From positions 1-12,249 of the forward strand of contig OMUX01000191.1 in NCBI GenBank assembly GCA_900314345.1: a DNA stretch of 12,249 bases, read 5' to 3'. The position numbers were made by a program, and so were the translations under genes. The DNA is from an uncultured Erysipelotrichaceae bacterium. GTDB taxonomy: Bacteria > Bacillota_I > Bacilli_A > Erysipelotrichales > Erysipelotrichaceae. Below the pieces are notes generated by a model. The model worked only from the letters and a program-made list of their open reading frames with translations, was not told where the DNA came from and searched no databases. Of the stretch, positions 11,892 through 12,249 are shown one piece after another (the stretch's first letter is position 1; every line of letters begins with the position of its first letter).

Positions 11892-12249
11892 ATGAACAAG
11901 GGAATCAATGCACCGTTCCGCTATGACTATGTCGGAAGCTTCTTAAGACCACAGCGTCTGAAAAATGCCAGAGCGGACTATAAAACCGGAAAGATATCAA
12001 GGGAAGACCTGAAGGCTGTGGAGGATGAATGCATCATCGATCTTGTCAACAAGCAGAAGGCAGCCGGCTATCACGCCATCACCGACGGTGAATTCCGCCG
12101 TTCCTGGTGGCACATGGACTTCTTCTGGGGGCTCAACGGCATCGACTATGTCAATACAAAGGACGGTCTTCACTTCCATGGAGAAACGACCAAGGCAGAG
12201 GCTGCCGTCATTACTGGGAAGATCAGCGGAGAACATCATCCGTGTGTAG
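11892..12249 (+). CDS. MetE-like (YxjG/YxjH type) methyltransferase, 5' part
   Basis: The ATG at 11892 follows AGAGGAT at a normal distance; 119 residues are visible before the window ends, with no stop. The sequence RYDYVGSFLRPQRLKNAR (10-27) and ITDGEFRRSWWHMDFFWGL is the N-terminal part of the single-domain cobalamin-independent methionine synthase family (B. subtilis YxjG/YxjH, about 370-380 residues), which corresponds to the C-terminal catalytic half of MetE. Such proteins are annotated as 5-methyltetrahydropteroyltriglutamate-homocysteine methyltransferases, but their methyl donor is often uncertain. The zinc ligands lie further downstream and cannot be checked. Separated from flavodoxin by a terminator, so an independent unit. 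Confidence 0.88.
   Translation, partial: MNKGINAPFRYDYVGSFLRPQRLKNARADYKTGKISREDLKAVEDECIIDLVNKQKAAGYHAITDGEFRRSWWHMDFFWGLNGIDYVNTKDGLHFHGETTKAEAAVITGKISGEHHPCV

Overview
The window looks like ordinary chromosome from a low-to-mid GC Bacillota, most likely a gut Erysipelotrichia/Clostridia-type anaerobe. This is inferred from strong GGAGG-type ribosome binding sites, intrinsic terminators with U-tracts, a short-chain clostridial-type flavodoxin next to a DUF3793 gene, and a yybP-ykoY riboswitch before mntP. No mobile element, tRNA, rRNA or CRISPR array is visible. Genus cannot be fixed from the sequence.

Left part (1-6000), central metabolism. The 3' end of an integral membrane protein gene is followed at 21 bases by a GH32 sucrose-6-phosphate hydrolase (+). 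A bidirectional hairpin terminator separates it from a convergent leftward block: phospho-sugar mutase, terminator, Cof-type HAD phosphatase, then an ArsB/NhaD/CitMHS-type 12-TM-like permease. Together, hexose-phosphate release from sucrose and glucose-6-P/glucose-1-P interconversion make a carbohydrate neighbourhood.

Middle (6043-8293), leftward three-gene operon. A secreted, repeat-rich acidic protein with a four-cysteine EGF-like tail is followed 3 bases later by a 102-residue protein of unknown function. That gene overlaps (TGATG) a sce7726-family protein with a PD-(D/E)XK-like core and a very basic tail. This is the least explained part of the window.

Right part (8299-10400), metal and signalling. 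mntP (Mn2+ exporter) lies behind a textbook yybP-ykoY (Mn2+) riboswitch whose expression platform can be read base by base. Upstream is a membrane-bound GGDEF diguanylate cyclase gene with no terminator between. It is divergent from a stand-alone infA gene with a TTG start; the two promoters appear to share one palindromic -35 (TTGCAA).

Far right (10429-12249): infA and its terminator, then a DUF3793-flavodoxin operon, then the start of a MetE-like methyltransferase gene running off the end. The DUF3793 promoter carries two copies of the palindrome AGTTAG-N6-CTAACT. The core TTAG-N6-CTAA occurs only once more in the window, exactly over the -35 of the mntP riboswitch promoter. This suggests one (probably metal-responsive) regulator tying Mn2+ export to the flavodoxin operon, and is the most interesting regulatory observation here.
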